In this document: positions 35,640 to 45,046 of the stretch, one piece after another
Position numbering within the stretch: position 1 is the stretch's first letter
How the letters are laid out: each line of letters starts with the position of its first letter
Source of the DNA: Paenibacillus sp. HWE-109
GTDB lineage: Bacteria > Bacillota > Bacilli > Paenibacillales > NBRC-103111
Direction: 5' to 3'
Assembly (NCBI RefSeq): GCF_022163125.1
Contig: NZ_CP091881.1
Location: forward strand, 992,001 to 1,056,000
DNA length: 64,000 nt
Position numbers and translations under genes: made by a program
Notes under the pieces: model-generated
The model's input: the letters and a program-made list of their open reading frames with translations, nothing else
Database searches by the model: none
Told to the model about the DNA's origin: nothing

Positions 35640-36563
35640 ATGAGATCGCCTTTGTTTAGAGATCCCATTTTTGACGGAGCGGCAGATCCAGTAGTTATTT
35701 GGAATCGGCAGACCAAGGAATGGTGGATGATTTATACGAACCGCCGAGCGACTGCAGAGGGAACGGGTGTAGCATGGGTTCACGGAACCGACCTCGGCGT
35801 GGCGGTTTCCCGCGACGGCGGCAAGGAGTGGGTATACCGCGGCGTACTGCAGGGGCTGGATATTGAATGGGGAAGAAATACGTTCTGGGCGCCGGAGATC
35901 ATCTGGCACGATGGATTGTATCATATGTACGTTAGTTATATTCAAGGAGTACCTGATCATTGGGGGCATCCGAGGGACATGCTGCATTATACCAGCCCGA
36001 ATATGCTGGAATGGACATTTGTCTCCAAGATCAGCTTGAGCTCGGGAAATGTAATTGACGCTTGCATCTACCCGTTGCCAACCGGCGGCTTCCGGATGTG
36101 GTACAAAGATGAGGCCAAGCACTCACATATGTATGCGGCAGACAGCAGCGATCTCTATAGCTGGCAGGTTGTGGGTCCGGTCATTACAGAGCGTTCCCAG
36201 GAAGGACCGAATGTTTTCCGTTTGGGCGGCTATTATTGGATGATTGTAGACGAATGGCACGGGCAGGGCGTGCACCGTTCCGATGATCTTGAGACGTGGG
36301 AACGAAACGGCCTCATTCTCAACCAGCCTGGCAAGCGTGAGGATGACGGGACGATCGGCCTGCACGCAGATGTGGTCGTACAAGGAGAAGAGGGATATAT
36401 CTTTTATTTCACTCATCCTGGCCGTATTCATGGACATGAGGAAGATTCGGGCTATGAAACGCGCCGCTCGTCCATTCAGGTTGCCAAGCTGGAAGTTGTG
36501 AACGGTGTGCTGATCTGTGATCGTGACCAGGAGTTTGTATTACATCTTGGAGCAGAAGATTGA
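35640..36563 (+). CDS. Five-bladed beta-propeller glycosidase-like protein (GH43/GH32-superfamily relative)
   Basis: The 307-residue product has no signal peptide. Repeated W/Y-rich blades (ADPVVIWNRQTKEWWMIYT, FWAPEIIWHDGLYHMYVSY, FRMWYKDEAKHSHMY, EGPNVFRLGGYYWMIVDEW) show the five-bladed propeller fold. ADP near residue 15, the Asp in NVIDACIYP and the Glu in EGPNVF match positions of the acid triad in this superfamily. The family number is not clear; relatives are often annotated only as glycosidase. ATG 35640 has GGGAGTGGAG upstream; an overlapping ATG at 35636 gives only seven codons. It sits between GH43 and GH95 genes, so a role in oligosaccharide debranching is likely. Confidence 0.7.
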   Translation: MRSPLFRDPIFDGAADPVVIWNRQTKEWWMIYTNRRATAEGTGVAWVHGTDLGVAVSRDGGKEWVYRGVLQGLDIEWGRNTFWAPEIIWHDGLYHMYVSYIQGVPDHWGHPRDMLHYTSPNMLEWTFVSKISLSSGNVIDACIYPLPTGGFRMWYKDEAKHSHMYAADSSDLYSWQVVGPVITERSQEGPNVFRLGGYYWMIVDEWHGQGVHRSDDLETWERNGLILNQPGKREDDGTIGLHADVVVQGEEGYIFYFTHPGRIHGHEEDSGYETRRSSIQVAKLEVVNGVLICDRDQEFVLHLGAED

Positions 36564-36642
36564 TAGGCTTGCTTTCATCATATAGCGATTTAAATCAATA
36601 ATTCATATATCTATTAATGAATGAGGGGGGCATAAGATCGTC

Positions 36643-39012
36643 ATGAATATCCAATTTCAATCTCCTGCCGTATATTGGACAGAAGCGCTTCCTGTTGGGA
36701 ACGGCCGATTGGGCGCGATGGTATTCGGCGGCGTTGAGAAAGAGCGCATCGCTCTAAACGAAGATACGCTCTGGTCAGGTTACCCTAAGGATTGGAATAA
36801 TCCGCGAGCGAAAGAAGTTCTACCTAAGATGCGTGAGTTGATTGCAGCAGAAAAATACGAGGAAGCGGACCAGCTATCCAAGGAAATGATGGGGCCTTAC
36901 ACGCAATCCTATTTGCCTTTCGGAGATTTACATGTAACGATGGCACATGGAGATGTTAAACACCAGTATAGCCGGAAGCTTGATCTGTCTACCGGCATCG
37001 TGACTATCACCTGTATCGTTGGCGGTGTTCAGTACACCCGGGAAATATTTGCTTCATATCCCGATCAAGCTATTATCGTGCGTTTAACGTCGAGCAAGGA
37101 AAGTATGCTCAGTTTTCGAGCTAAGCTGGAAAGTCCCATTCGTTATGAATCGTCCTTTGACGCCGATCAAAGTATGATATCCGGCACAGCTCCCGAGCAA
37201 GTGTGGCCCAACTACTTTGACTCGGATAATCCGATTATGTATGGAGACCCTGAGACATCACAAGCTTTGAAGTTCCATGGCCGGTTGGCTGTGGTGCATG
37301 AAGGTGGGACGATGAAGGGGGATGCGGACGGCGTGCACGTTATCGGAGCGACTAGCGCGACTTTGTATTTCAGTGCGGCGACAAGCTTCGATCCAGATGC
37401 TGGTGCGAGCTGTTCGACGAGAGATCCGAAACAACGAACAGGTGAAGCAATCGATGCCGTTCGTGCACAACGATATGAAGATATACGTCATCGTCATCTT
37501 GAGGATCATAACAAGCTATTTGGCAGAGTTGCCTTGTCTCTGGGCGGGAGCAAAGCATCCTCGGACATGCCGACCGATCGGCGGATCGCCGAATACGGCA
37601 GCAACGATCCGGGTCTGGTTGAGCTCATGTTCCATTATGGACGGTACCTGCTGATTGCAAGTTCTCGCACAGGTACTCAGCCTGCTAATCTTCAGGGCAT
37701 ATGGAATGAGGAAATGCGGGCACCATGGAGCAGCAACTATACGCTTAATATTAATGCAGAGATGAACTACTGGCCTGCAGAGTCTTGCAATATGGCGGAA
37801 ATGCATATACCACTGCTTGAGTTTATCGGCAGGTTGGCGCTCAACGGCAAAAAGACCGCTGAATTGAATTATGGCGCCAGAGGATGGGTGGCTCACCATA
37901 ATTCCGATCTATGGGCTCAAACGGCACCAGTCGGCAATTATGGCCATGGAGACCCATCTTGGGCGTTCTGGCCGATGGGCGGTGCCTGGTTGACTCAGCA
38001 TTTATGGGAGCATTATGCCTTCAGCGGCGATGAAGCATTTCTACGGGACAAGGCGTACCCTATCATGAAGGAAGCGGCGTTATTCTGTTTGGATTGGCTC
38101 ATTGAAGATAAAGATGGGTATTTCATCACTTCACCTTCGACTTCTCCTGAACAAAAATTTCTTATTGGCGATAAGTGTCATGCGGTAAGTGCTGCTTCGA
38201 CCATGGATTTATCTTTGATAAGTGAATTATTTGATAACTGTATCCATGCGGCAGAACAGCTTAAGATTGATGAAAATTTGGTGATGACACTTGTAGAGAC
38301 CAAGCAAAAGCTGCTGCCGCTTCAAATCGGTAAGCAAGGCCGTTTGCAAGAATGGTCCAAGGATTTTGAAGACGAAGATGTTCATCATCGTCACGTTTCG
38401 CATCTTGTGGGGATTTATCCGGGGCGACTTATTACAGAGCAGTCTGCTCCTGATTTGTTTCAAGCTGCGAAAAAATCGCTTGAAATCAGAGGGGACGGAG
38501 GAACGGGATGGAGCCTTGGCTGGAAAATCGGCTTATGGGCAAGATTCAAGGACGGCAATTGCGCGGAGCGGTTAATCTCGAATTTGTTAACGCTTGTAAA
38601 GGGGGACGCACCGATGAGTAACGGGGGCGGCGTCTATGCCAATCTGTTTGACGCGCATCCTCCTTTCCAAATCGATGGAAACTTTGCCGCAACAGCAGGG
38701 ATCGCAGAGATGCTGCTGCAATCGCATCAAGGCTATTTGGAACTCCTGCCGGCATTGCCCGATGTCTGGAAAGACGGGTTTGTCAAAGGATTGCGGGGCA
38801 GAGGAGGCTATGAAATCGATTTGGAATGGAACAACGGCTCCTTGTCGAAGGCGGAAATCACAGCTTCAATAACGCAGACTTGCAAAGTGCTAGCCAAGCA
38901 GATGGTCAGGGTAACGCAAGATGGAGAAGAAGTGACTTATTCTCAGATGGGCAACGGTTGTATCGGGTTCCATGTTGAAAGCGGTAAACGTTACGTCGTA
39001 ACGAAATATTGA
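36643..39012 (+). CDS. GH95 alpha-L-fucosidase/alpha-L-galactosidase (cytoplasmic)
   Basis: The 789-residue product has no signal peptide and is full length for GH95: N-terminal beta-supersandwich (PVGNGRLGAMVFGG, ALNEDTLWSG), alpha/alpha barrel with the catalytic region RTGTQPANLQGIWNEEM and NYTLNINAEMNYWPAESCN, the acid region DVHHRHVSHLVGIYPG, and DAHPPFQIDGNFAATAGIAEML. Family members remove alpha-1,2-linked L-fucose, or L-galactose from xyloglucan or complex arabinoxylan side chains. GAGGGGGGC precedes ATG 36643. A broken paralogue of this gene lies at 26073-26730. No terminator with a clear T tract was seen after it; a short ATCCCC/GGGGAT hairpin lies near 39045-39061. Confidence 0.9.
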   Translation: MNIQFQSPAVYWTEALPVGNGRLGAMVFGGVEKERIALNEDTLWSGYPKDWNNPRAKEVLPKMRELIAAEKYEEADQLSKEMMGPYTQSYLPFGDLHVTMAHGDVKHQYSRKLDLSTGIVTITCIVGGVQYTREIFASYPDQAIIVRLTSSKESMLSFRAKLESPIRYESSFDADQSMISGTAPEQVWPNYFDSDNPIMYGDPETSQALKFHGRLAVVHEGGTMKGDADGVHVIGATSATLYFSAATSFDPDAGASCSTRDPKQRTGEAIDAVRAQRYEDIRHRHLEDHNKLFGRVALSLGGSKASSDMPTDRRIAEYGSNDPGLVELMFHYGRYLLIASSRTGTQPANLQGIWNEEMRAPWSSNYTLNINAEMNYWPAESCNMAEMHIPLLEFIGRLALNGKKTAELNYGARGWVAHHNSDLWAQTAPVGNYGHGDPSWAFWPMGGAWLTQHLWEHYAFSGDEAFLRDKAYPIMKEAALFCLDWLIEDKDGYFITSPSTSPEQKFLIGDKCHAVSAASTMDLSLISELFDNCIHAAEQLKIDENLVMTLVETKQKLLPLQIGKQGRLQEWSKDFEDEDVHHRHVSHLVGIYPGRLITEQSAPDLFQAAKKSLEIRGDGGTGWSLGWKIGLWARFKDGNCAERLISNLLTLVKGDAPMSNGGGVYANLFDAHPPFQIDGNFAATAGIAEMLLQSHQGYLELLPALPDVWKDGFVKGLRGRGGYEIDLEWNNGSLSKAEITASITQTCKVLAKQMVRVTQDGEEVTYSQMGNGCIGFHVESGKRYVVTKY

Positions 39013-39107
39013 GGGAACAGGTGTACACGATCCGTGCATCATCCGATCCCCCTCAAGGGGATAAGCTCATCTTGCTGGATGGATCACAAAGCGCACGAAG
39101 ATGGTAA

Positions 39108-39872
39108 TCACTCATACAAATTTCGATACTCCGTTGGGGTTCTTTCTGTAACTTGTTTAAAAATTCTACTGAAATAATAAGGATCTGGATAGCCTACACG
39201 CTGAGAGATTTCTCTGATAGAGAGGTGCTTTTCCTTAGTAAGCAAATATTTGGCGTGATTGATGCGCACTGTTGTCAAGTATTTGGAAGGTGGTCCCCCC
39301 GAATGTTTGATAAAGATTTTACTAAGATAAGAAGGATGAAAATTAAAGTGCCTGGAGATCGACTCCAGTGTAATTTCTTCAGAAAAGTTTTCTTTTAAAT
39401 ATAATTGAATCATCTGCACAATTTCTTCAGGTGCGCGCATATGCTTCTCGGAAGAAGGCAGTGACTTAGGTAACTGCCTTTTGTTTTCAATCGACATCTT
39501 AATCTTGATTAAGACTTGTTCCAAATCGCTGGTGATGATCGGCTTTAATAAGTACTCGTTCACATTGAATTTAATAGCTTGACGTGCATAATCGAAGTTG
39601 TTGTAACCACTGATGATCACTTTTTCTATATGGGGATATTGAAGGGATACTTGCTTTAATAGCTCTAATCCATCAATGGCAGGCATTTGAATATCCGTAA
39701 ATAAAGCATCGACAGTATTATTTTCAAGAACCTTCAGCGCGGACAAACCGTCTTGAGCAGTACCAATGATGACAAAGGAAGTATCTAGAGATTGAATTTT
39801 CTTAACGATATTATTCAAAATCAATTCTTCATCCTCAACGACTACAACGCGAATCTGTGTTGTATGCTCCAC
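39108..39872 (-). CDS. YesN-type response regulator (short form)
   Basis: The 254-residue product starts at GTG 39872 (minus strand) with AGGGGTGAG just upstream. It has a receiver domain with phospho-acceptor Asp60 (ALFTDIQMPAIDG) and an AraC-type double helix-turn-helix at the C-terminus (about 150-254; SYLSKIFIKHSG, REISQRVGYPDPYYFSRIFK). It lacks the long middle region of the regulators at 28772 and 62758. It is encoded 14 bases after its kinase gene and most likely activates the divergent transporter operon at 41873. Confidence 0.9.
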   Translation of the reverse strand: MEHTTQIRVVVVEDEELILNNIVKKIQSLDTSFVIIGTAQDGLSALKVLENNTVDALFTDIQMPAIDGLELLKQVSLQYPHIEKVIISGYNNFDYARQAIKFNVNEYLLKPIITSDLEQVLIKIKMSIENKRQLPKSLPSSEKHMRAPEEIVQMIQLYLKENFSEEITLESISRHFNFHPSYLSKIFIKHSGGPPSKYLTTVRINHAKYLLTKEKHLSIREISQRVGYPDPYYFSRIFKQVTERTPTEYRNLYE

Positions 39873-39886
39873 TTCGACTCACCCCT

Positions 39887-41674
39887 TCAACGTTTTCCTC
39901 CAACGATAACCTTTGCCCCGCCATCTGGCAGGTTAACGGTTTGCATACACAAATCTGTACGGTAAGAAATTTTCAGCCTGAGATAAATATTCAGCAGCCC
40001 CATTCCATCAAGCTGCAGGCCAGGAATGATCCCGGTTTGCTCGATTTCCTGAATCCTATTATTAAATTCAGCGATGGCTCTCTGATCAAACCCAGGTCCG
40101 TTATCGGTAACTTCTACGAACCAGTGGTCGTTCTCCTGATACCCTCTCACCTTAATGATCCATGGAGGCAACAGTTTGGATGAGTACTTCAGTGAATTCT
40201 CAACAAGTGGTTGAATAATTAATCTTGGAACGGGAATATTTTGCATATTCTCTGCCATTTCAAATGTATACAGAACGTTTTGTTTATGTCTGATTTTAAT
40301 GCATTCCAGATATTTTTCGGTATAGGCTAGTTCAGTTCCCAATGGGACAAGTGATGAATTATCAGCGGATATGTATCTTAACATCATGGATAAATTCTCA
40401 ATCATGATGACAATTTGCTCGTTCATATTCTCTTCGGCCATGATGGAAATCGTAGTTAACGTATTGTATAAAAAATGAGGATTCATCTGCGATTGAAGCG
40501 CTAACATTTTGGCTTGAAGTTCCTGCAACTGGGACATTAACAATTGGTCCATGGATTCTTTCAGCCGTTCGCTCATCTTGTTAAAAGCGAACTGCAAGCG
40601 ATCAAGCTCATTTAAACCGCTGTTTAGTTCCAGATGTGTATGAGAGGTGATACCTACTAAATTGGTGGACTTCATAGTGGCATGCATTCTGGCTATGGGC
40701 TTTGTGATTCGTTTAGCTGCAAGGTAAGAAAGCGAAATAGCAAGCAGTAGAATAGCGAGACTAACCATGGCGATTTTCTTGGTGAAATCATTTAAGGGGC
40801 CTAATAATTGCTGCTCGGAGACAATGAGAGCAATGTTCCAACCTGTGTACTCGGAATGAGAGATACTATAAATTTCTTTCTCATTTGTAATAGGGTTACG
40901 GATGTTACTCATAGCCGAAAGGGAGTTGGTTTGCAACAGGCTGAAGTAAGAAATGGATTCCTTAGCTTTGGGGTCAATGGGATAAATAATGTCCCCAACA
41001 TCATTATATACAAGTACCTTGTGCCCGTTGTTGTGCTTCATGTAATCATTAATGTTGGTAAATAATTTGTCTGCATCTTGCTTGACTTCTACGATACCTT
41101 CCGGCGTATTATTAGCATCAAAAAACAACCGAACCAGTGAGATAGAATAAGCATCCTTGGAGGATAAGAATAAGGAGAGTTCGGCATCCTTCTCAGGAAT
41201 TGTGATGTATTTGCCTTTGGTATTTGCGAGCACCTCTTCATACCAAAGTTGATTAGACAAGTTTACTTTCGTTCTCCGGTTATCGATGCCGGATCCAAAC
41301 ATGTTCCCTTCTAAATCATATAAATTAATCTGCTTAACGGGGAGAGCAGGTCCATTCGCTGCAACCAAAATGTCTGCTAGATCTTTATTGTTATTGATCG
41401 AGTCACCAGATCCCTCAGTGAATTTGAGGAATCTGTCTTTCACTAAATTGGAATATAAAATATTCAAGGATACAGAGTCAATTCTTTTTATTTCTAGGTC
41501 TAACTTGTCCTGCATGGATTGTGAGAGATTATCAAGAGATTCAACAGCTTTCTTCTTTAATAAATCAGATGACCACATATAAAAAGGTACAACCACTAAT
41601 GATAATACCACTATGATGATTAAGGAATAGGTCTGAAAAAGAACGAATCGAATGGTACGTTTGTGAATGACCAT
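39887..41674 (-). CDS. YesM-type sensor histidine kinase
   Basis: The 595-residue product has a membrane helix (about 10-32), an outside Cache-type sensor (35-290), a second membrane helix (about 295-318), HAMP (318-370), phospho-acceptor His400 (QMNPHFLYNTLTTI) and a HATPase domain (TDNGPGFDQ, GMGLLNIYLRL). Start ATG 41674 has AGGAG upstream on the minus strand. It forms a pair with the regulator at 39108 and is transcribed away from the transporter operon 41873-50273, which it probably controls in response to the transported oligosaccharide. Confidence 0.9.
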   Translation of the reverse strand: MVIHKRTIRFVLFQTYSLIIIVVLSLVVVPFYMWSSDLLKKKAVESLDNLSQSMQDKLDLEIKRIDSVSLNILYSNLVKDRFLKFTEGSGDSINNNKDLADILVAANGPALPVKQINLYDLEGNMFGSGIDNRRTKVNLSNQLWYEEVLANTKGKYITIPEKDAELSLFLSSKDAYSISLVRLFFDANNTPEGIVEVKQDADKLFTNINDYMKHNNGHKVLVYNDVGDIIYPIDPKAKESISYFSLLQTNSLSAMSNIRNPITNEKEIYSISHSEYTGWNIALIVSEQQLLGPLNDFTKKIAMVSLAILLLAISLSYLAAKRITKPIARMHATMKSTNLVGITSHTHLELNSGLNELDRLQFAFNKMSERLKESMDQLLMSQLQELQAKMLALQSQMNPHFLYNTLTTISIMAEENMNEQIVIMIENLSMMLRYISADNSSLVPLGTELAYTEKYLECIKIRHKQNVLYTFEMAENMQNIPVPRLIIQPLVENSLKYSSKLLPPWIIKVRGYQENDHWFVEVTDNGPGFDQRAIAEFNNRIQEIEQTGIIPGLQLDGMGLLNIYLRLKISYRTDLCMQTVNLPDGGAKVIVGGKR

Positions 41675-41818
41675 AGTCTCCTACTGAATACATGAATTAG
41701 ATTTTTTATGTTTAGTTTGCGGTGTTTATAGTGAATTGTCAAAAGAAATTTGACGGAGGTAAAGAATGTCCAGTTATAAAGCACTGTAAATCCATGGAAG
41801 CTGGAAATGAATTGCATA

Positions 41819-41837
41819 TATAATGAAAGCGTAAACA
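41819..41837 (+). promoter_or_regulatory. -10 box and overlapping cre-like site before the second transporter operon
   Basis: TATAAT at 41819-41824 is followed without gap by TGAAAGCGTAAACA (41824-41837), which differs from the cre consensus TGWAANCGNTWNCA at one position. No good -35 box is seen, as expected for an activator-dependent promoter. A cre at this place would let CcpA block transcription when preferred sugars are present. Confidence 0.65.
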
Positions 41838-41872
41838 ATATCAACCACAAGTGAAAAGGGGAACCGAGAGCA

Positions 41873-43225
41873 ATGAAAAAAACATTTACGGTGATTGTGT
41901 CGATCGGGATTATGGCGTCGATGTTGGCAGGATGTGGAAGTAAAGAGGAGACCGTAACACCAGCAGCTTCAAGCAGTGCTGCCGATAGTGCGAAACCTAC
42001 AGAAAAGCCTAAAGAAAAAGTAACACTGACCTACATGGCTAGCCAAGATTGGATAAAGGATTCCGAAATGCAGCTTGCAAAGAAGTTTGAAGCAGAGACA
42101 GGGATTCATATTGATTATCAAATCGTTCCATCAGATCAGTACCAGAATATTTTGAAGACGAAACTCAATGCGAAGGAAGCCCCGGATATCTTCGGTGGAC
42201 AGGACGGACAGCTGGATTTGAACAATTTGTACGGTGTCGAAAAAAATGCGGTTGATTTAAGTGGTGAAGAATGGATACAACGAGAAGACCCTCTTTTCGT
42301 AGAACAAGGATCTTATAATAAAAAGGTGTATGCGCTGACCATTTGGGATCCAAGTTATGACTGGGTTGTCGTATATAACAAAAAAATATATGAAAAGCTA
42401 AACCTAAAAGTACCGACGACTTATGCTGATTTTAAAGCGGCATCAGAGAAGATCAAGTCTGCAGGCATGACGCCTATTTATGAACCTGTCTCTGATGGTT
42501 GGCATCATGTGCTCTGGTTTCCTGAACTTGGGGCTAAATACGAAGAAGCAAATCCTGGACTAACGGCTAAGCTGAATAGTAACAAGGAGCAATTCGCGAA
42601 CGTTCCGATTATGGAGCAGGCACTTACGCAACTCAATGAACTTGCGAAGTCAGGTTACATGGGAGATAACTACTTTTCAAATACGTACGCCGATACAGAA
42701 AAGAACATGGCAAGCGGCAAATTTGCTATGACGGTATATAATCTTGGGCTGCCTGCGCAGATCGAAAAAGCGTTCCCAGAGGTTAAAGCGGATACATTCG
42801 GCTATTTCTTGATGCCGCTTGCTGACAATCAGATATTAAATGTGAACCCTGCTGCGCCAAGTAAATTTATTTATTCAGGATCCAAACATATTGATTTGGC
42901 AAAAAAATATTTCCAGTATCTGACGAAGCCAGAAAACTTGCAATTCTATTTGGATAACGAACCGAAGTTCTTAGCTTTGAATTTCAAAGATATTAAAAAC
43001 CGTTACACACCTGATCAAAAGGCATTCTTCGATACGTATGGCAAAAAACAAGGGACCGTGTATCAAACATCGATTAGTTACCTAAATCCGCAATGGATGG
43101 ATATGGGGAAAGACATTTCAGCGATGTTTGCAGGGAAAATGCAGCCTAAGGATATTTTGAAAAGCATCGACAAAAGAAGAAGCGAAGCCGCAAAAGCAGC
43201 GAAAGACCCAGCTTGGGCACAATAA
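41873..43225 (+). CDS. Sugar ABC transporter substrate-binding lipoprotein (CUT1)
   Basis: The 450-residue product has a lipoprotein signal (MKKTFTVIVSIGIMASMLAG-C) with Cys at residue 21, a Ser/Pro/Lys linker and an SBP family 1 fold (LAKKFEAETGIHIDYQIVPSDQY, APDIFGGQDGQLDLN, AMTVYNLGLPAQIEKAFP). It is only distantly similar to the binding protein at 30579, so the two importers probably take different oligosaccharides. It is the first gene of the operon 41873-50273 with two permeases, GH31 and a beta-helix protein. A ribosome site AAAGGGGAACC precedes ATG 41873. Confidence 0.9.
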   Translation: MKKTFTVIVSIGIMASMLAGCGSKEETVTPAASSSAADSAKPTEKPKEKVTLTYMASQDWIKDSEMQLAKKFEAETGIHIDYQIVPSDQYQNILKTKLNAKEAPDIFGGQDGQLDLNNLYGVEKNAVDLSGEEWIQREDPLFVEQGSYNKKVYALTIWDPSYDWVVVYNKKIYEKLNLKVPTTYADFKAASEKIKSAGMTPIYEPVSDGWHHVLWFPELGAKYEEANPGLTAKLNSNKEQFANVPIMEQALTQLNELAKSGYMGDNYFSNTYADTEKNMASGKFAMTVYNLGLPAQIEKAFPEVKADTFGYFLMPLADNQILNVNPAAPSKFIYSGSKHIDLAKKYFQYLTKPENLQFYLDNEPKFLALNFKDIKNRYTPDQKAFFDTYGKKQGTVYQTSISYLNPQWMDMGKDISAMFAGKMQPKDILKSIDKRRSEAAKAAKDPAWAQ

Positions 43226-43248
43226 TTTGTTTCAAGTATAAATCAGAT

Positions 43249-43285
43249 CAGCCCAGTAGATAGGATAATGCCTCTTGCTGGGTTG
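43249..43285 (+). promoter_or_regulatory. Hairpin between binding-protein and permease genes
   Basis: CAGCCCAG (43249-43256) pairs with CTGGGTTG (43278-43285) with one G-U pair. It is placed like the hairpin at 31986 in the first transporter, although weaker, and may likewise raise binding-protein output. Confidence 0.5.
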
Positions 43286-43319
43286 TTACTGAAGATAATA
43301 TGGAGTGGAGAGTCCTACA

Positions 43320-44195
43320 ATGAACAAAAGCATATATCCCTTTTACTTTTCAATTGGCGCATTGGTACTGTATCTGCTCTTTTTTGTAATTCCAGGCTTT
43401 ATGGGAATTTACTTTTCTTTTACGGATTGGAACGGTTATAGCGAAGGAATTGAATTCATTGGACTTGATAATTTTCGAACGATCTTCTCAGGGAATGAGA
43501 AATACGTATCCTATTTAAATCATACAGTTACGTTCACGATAACAACGGCCATACTGAAAACGGGAATCGGGCTCTTCCTCGCTCTGATCTTAAATCATGG
43601 CATTAAAGGTAAAAACTTTCATCGTGTTGTTATCTTTATGCCAGTTATCGTTCCTACTTTAATTGTAGGATTAATTTTTAAATCCGTCCTGCATCCTGAA
43701 GTTGGATTAGTCAATGAGTTTTTAAGATCCATCGGTTTGGGAGCTTTGGCTAAAAGTTGGCTGACGGATATCCATTTGGCATTTAAATCCATTATTGCTG
43801 TCGATACCTGGAAAGGAGTCGGTTATATCATGGTCATTCTGTTGGCAGGTCTCCAAGCCATTCCGGATATGTACTATGAGGCCGCGGAGATCGATGGTTC
43901 CAATTTCTGGAATAAATTCAGGCATATCATTCTACCACTTTTGATGCCAGCGCTTACGGTTACGACGGTTCTAAATTTTATATATGGATTCAAAGTATTT
44001 GATATTGTGTACGCGCTTACGAATGGTGGACCGGGTTACGAAACAGAAGTACTGTATACTGGCGTGTTTAAGGAATTTTCCCTCGGTCGTTATGGTGTAG
44101 GTACTGCTTTGTCTACAGTCATGTTTCTCGTCATGATCGTGATTGGCTTTTTTGCAGTCAAATGGATGAGCAGAGAAGATGAGGTGGGCAAATGA
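43320..44195 (+). CDS. Sugar ABC transporter permease (MalF-type)
   Basis: ATG 43320 is preferred over the in-frame GTG 43305, because GGAGAG at 43307-43312 is then well spaced. The 291-residue product has six membrane helices and the EAA-loop motif MYYEAAEIDGSNFWNKFRHI. Its last codons overlap the next gene by four bases (ATGA). It forms the channel with the following permease; no ATPase gene is present. Confidence 0.9.
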   Translation: MNKSIYPFYFSIGALVLYLLFFVIPGFMGIYFSFTDWNGYSEGIEFIGLDNFRTIFSGNEKYVSYLNHTVTFTITTAILKTGIGLFLALILNHGIKGKNFHRVVIFMPVIVPTLIVGLIFKSVLHPEVGLVNEFLRSIGLGALAKSWLTDIHLAFKSIIAVDTWKGVGYIMVILLAGLQAIPDMYYEAAEIDGSNFWNKFRHIILPLLMPALTVTTVLNFIYGFKVFDIVYALTNGGPGYETEVLYTGVFKEFSLGRYGVGTALSTVMFLVMIVIGFFAVKWMSREDEVGK

Positions 44196-45013
44196 GGCTG
44201 AACATTGTGAAGAATGGTTTGAAAAATATGGCTGCTTGGATCGTGAGCATCATCACGCTAGCTCCACTCCTGTTAATTGTGATTAATTCTTTAAAGGATA
44301 AAACGCAGGCCAGTTCGATGGGTTTTGATTTGCCTAAACAACTACATTTCGAGAACTTTCTGGTCGTTATTGAAAAAGGGAAATTAATTCGTTCTCTCTT
44401 GAACAGCTTATTTTATACCGGAGCTTCTACGATTTTGTGCATTTTATTAGCTGCAATGGCAGCCTATATTTACGCTAGAAATCGTTCAAGATGGAATCGC
44501 TTTTTTTACTATTTCTTAATTTTAGGTATTGCCATACCCATCAATTATTTTACATTAACGAAGATGATGCAAATGACTCATTTAATGAATACGCAAATCG
44601 GAATTATTATTCTGTACGCAGTCGTGCAACTTCCTTTCAGTGTATTTATTTTATATGGATTTGTCGGAACTGTCCCCAAAGAACTCGACGAATCCGGTAT
44701 TATTGATGGTTGCGGCCCGCTAAAGCTATTCTTCTCTATCATATTTCCATTATTGATGCCTGCAGTCGTGACAACATTTATTCTGGCTTTCATTAATTCA
44801 TGGAATGAATTCTTACTTCCGCTTTACTTCTTAAACAATGCCAAACAGTGGCCCATGACGTTATCCGTCTATAATTTCTTCGGCCAATATCAAATGGACT
44901 GGAATCTAGTTAGTGCTGATATTGTAATGACCTGTCTACCTGCTGTTATTTTGTATTTATTAGGTCAGCGATACATTATTTCAGGTATGACATCTGGCTC
45001 GGTAAAAGGTTAG
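44192..45013 (+). CDS. Sugar ABC transporter permease (MalG-type)
   Basis: The 273-residue product has six membrane helices, the EAA-loop motif ELDESGIIDGCGPLKLFFSI and the typical ending YIISGMTSGSVKG. It starts inside the stop codon of the upstream permease, showing translational coupling. It is followed after about 30 bases by the GH31 gene, which fits import of an oligosaccharide that GH31 then trims. Confidence 0.9.
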   Translation: MRLNIVKNGLKNMAAWIVSIITLAPLLLIVINSLKDKTQASSMGFDLPKQLHFENFLVVIEKGKLIRSLLNSLFYTGASTILCILLAAMAAYIYARNRSRWNRFFYYFLILGIAIPINYFTLTKMMQMTHLMNTQIGIIILYAVVQLPFSVFILYGFVGTVPKELDESGIIDGCGPLKLFFSIIFPLLMPAVVTTFILAFINSWNEFLLPLYFLNNAKQWPMTLSVYNFFGQYQMDWNLVSADIVMTCLPAVILYLLGQRYIISGMTSGSVKG

Positions 45014-45046
45014 TGAATTGACATTGTATTGACAAGGAGAATCATG

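Noticed and set aside
39040..39065. Short ATCCCC/GGGGAT hairpin between the convergent GH95 and regulator genes
   Set aside because: The stem is short and no T tract follows on either strand, so it was not listed as a terminator.
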